A stretch of DNA of 64,000 nt. It comes from Burkholderiales bacterium RIFOXYD12_FULL_59_19. Lineage in GTDB: Bacteria; Pseudomonadota; Gammaproteobacteria; Burkholderiales; Burkholderiaceae_C. The notes beneath the pieces are model-generated. The model made no database searches. It was given only the letters and a program-made list of their open reading frames with translations, and was not told the origin of the DNA. The stretch is taken from assembly GCA_001771065.1 (NCBI GenBank), contig MESQ01000055.1, positions 1 through 64,000 of the forward strand. Reading direction: 5' to 3'. Below are positions 62,991-64,000 of this stretch, piece after piece (the first letter of the stretch is position 1; each line of letters opens with the position of its first letter). The position numbers and the translations under genes are program-made.

Positions 62991-63967
62991 GGGTGCGCCA
63001 CGGGGTGGAAACAGGCCACCTGGTGCCCTGATCCGTCAGGTGTGAGCGGCGGCGGCGATGACTTGCAGCGGTCAGACACACGCGGACACCTGGGCCCGAA
63101 GGCACACCCCTTGGGCCGGTCTTCGGCAGCAGGCACGCGCCCATCAATTACAGCCAGGCGGTCAGTCCTGGGGGTTGACAAGCGCGGAATCGCAGCAAAA
63201 AGTCCGCGGGTGTAGGGATGCTTGGCAGCGGTGTAAAGGTCGCGCACACTGGCACTTTCGACGATTTCGCCTGCGTACATGACAGCCACACGATCGCAAA
63301 AACTCGCTACCACACCAAGATCATGCGTGATGATGACGATGGCCATGCCTAACTCATCGCGCAAACTGCGCAATAAATCCAAAATTTGGGCCTGGAGCGT
63401 GACATCCAGCGCCGTTGTGGGCTCATCGGCAATCAACAACTGCGGTTTACAAATCAGCGCCATGGCGATCAACACACGCTGACGCAGTCCGCCTGAGAGC
63501 TCATGCGGGTACTGCGAAAGACGCCGCTCGGGGGCATTCACACCAACACGCTTGAGCATCTGCAACGCGCGCTCGTTTTGCTGTGTGCGCGTCAGCTTTT
63601 CATGCAGGCTGACCGCCTCACGAAGCTGATCCCCAATGGTGAAAGTTGGATTCAAGCTGGTCATGGGATCTTGAAACACCACACCGATGCGCTTCCCCCA
63701 GACCTCGCGCAGCGCAGATCGGGACATGGCCATGAGATCAAGTTCATCGAGTCGCAGCCGACCACTTTCAATGTGGCTTGGTGGTGAAGCCTGAAGGCGA
63801 ATCGCAGACATCGCCATCACACTCTTGCCGCAGCCAGACTCGCCCACGATGCCCAGTGTTTGCCCCGCTTCCACTGAGAACGAAACACCATCAACAACCC
63901 GTGCGCCCCCCGGATTGCGTCCAAAACTCACGCTGAGGTGATCGACAGCAAACAATGGCTGGCGCAT
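62987..63967 (-). CDS. oligopeptide/dipeptide ABC transporter ATPase, DppD/OppD type
   Basis: A 326-residue ATPase. Walker A is GESGCGKSV, the signature is [15 protein letters not shown], Walker B is [12 protein letters not shown], and the switch His is in [10 protein letters not shown]. The tail has [19 protein letters not shown], the oligopeptide-type Cys motif. The ATG at 63967 matches the family start; a GTG at 63982 would add five residues. The matching permeases and binding protein should lie beyond the right edge. Confidence 0.93.
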   Translation of the reverse strand: MRQPLFAVDHLSVSFGRNPGGARVVDGVSFSVEAGQTLGIVGESGCGKSVMAMSAIRLQASPPSHIESGRLRLDELDLMAMSRSALREVWGKRIGVVFQDPMTSLNPTFTIGDQLREAVSLHEKLTRTQQNERALQMLKRVGVNAPERRLSQYPHELSGGLRQRVLIAMALICKPQLLIADEPTTALDVTLQAQILDLLRSLRDELGMAIVIITHDLGVVASFCDRVAVMYAGEIVESASVRDLYTAAKHPYTRGLFAAIPRLSTPRTDRLAVIDGRVPAAEDRPKGCAFGPRCPRVSDRCKSSPPPLTPDGSGHQVACFHPVAHP

Positions 63968-64000
63968 TGGAACTGTTGTCACACAGGCCCCAGTGATACG

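Overview
The window looks like a chromosomal segment from a nitrogen-fixing betaproteobacterium of the Comamonadaceae, probably close to Rhodoferax or Polaromonas. This rests on protein style (DinB, TrxC, QueA, TtcA, a nifEN block with ferredoxin III), a moderately high GC content, and short intergenic repeats of a type I recall from that family. No database search was possible, so the genus is tentative. No rRNA, tRNA or CRISPR array was seen.

Layout. 1-3.6 kb is a small accessory region: the end of a GAF-like protein, a glutathione S-transferase, a HigB/HigA-type toxin-antitoxin pair with a palindromic operator, a cupin, and a decayed amidohydrolase gene fused to a 123-bp copy of the antitoxin gene. 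3.7-11.6 kb is a LysR-controlled catabolic operon: a PotFGHI-type ABC importer, a three-subunit flavin dehydrogenase of the opine oxidase / D-hydroxyproline dehydrogenase / HcnABC type, and a RidA imine deaminase. 11.7-16.3 kb is a nif operon (nifE, nifN, nifX, two nif-associated small genes, fdxB) behind a sigma-54 promoter with an upstream NifA site; nifHDK is not in the window.

16.4-26.8 kb is mostly housekeeping: an acetyl-CoA synthetase/GNAT fusion, dinB, an acyltransferase, thrH, a phosphatase, a lipoprotein, ttcA, folB, a FolM-like reductase and a MidA-like methyltransferase. 26.8-39.2 kb is a twelve-gene leftward cluster with a TRAP transporter (dctPQM), an aryl-CoA/AMP ligase, an SDR, two LigW/ACMSD-type amidohydrolases, a thiolase, two crotonases, a 2-hydroxyacid-dehydrogenase homologue and an M24 homologue, next to a divergent lysR. 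It reads as an uptake and CoA-dependent degradation route for an aromatic or alicyclic acid, and three of its enzymes have lost canonical catalytic residues.

40.4-44.0 kb holds trxC, a lipoprotein, and three leftward accessory genes (CPBP protease, GFA, VOC) beside a fragment of an integron-type integrase that points the other way. 44.0-50.1 kb is a sugar uptake locus (phosphomannose-isomerase-like cupin, ROK kinase, GtsABCD-type ABC importer); its 426-bp gap between the binding protein and the permease holds two related long inverted-repeat elements. 50.2-64 kb has a PAS/GGDEF/EAL protein, a TctDE/QseBC-type two-component system, cca, a GST, slt, 5-FCL-queA-tgt and dppDF-type ABC ATPases.

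The most unusual signal is palindromic repeat DNA in places it is not expected: a two-hairpin REP-like unit inserted in frame in ttcA (a related copy is intergenic), a 57-bp palindrome inserted in frame in queA, tandem palindromes at 22.5 kb, and the two elements inside the sugar transporter operon.
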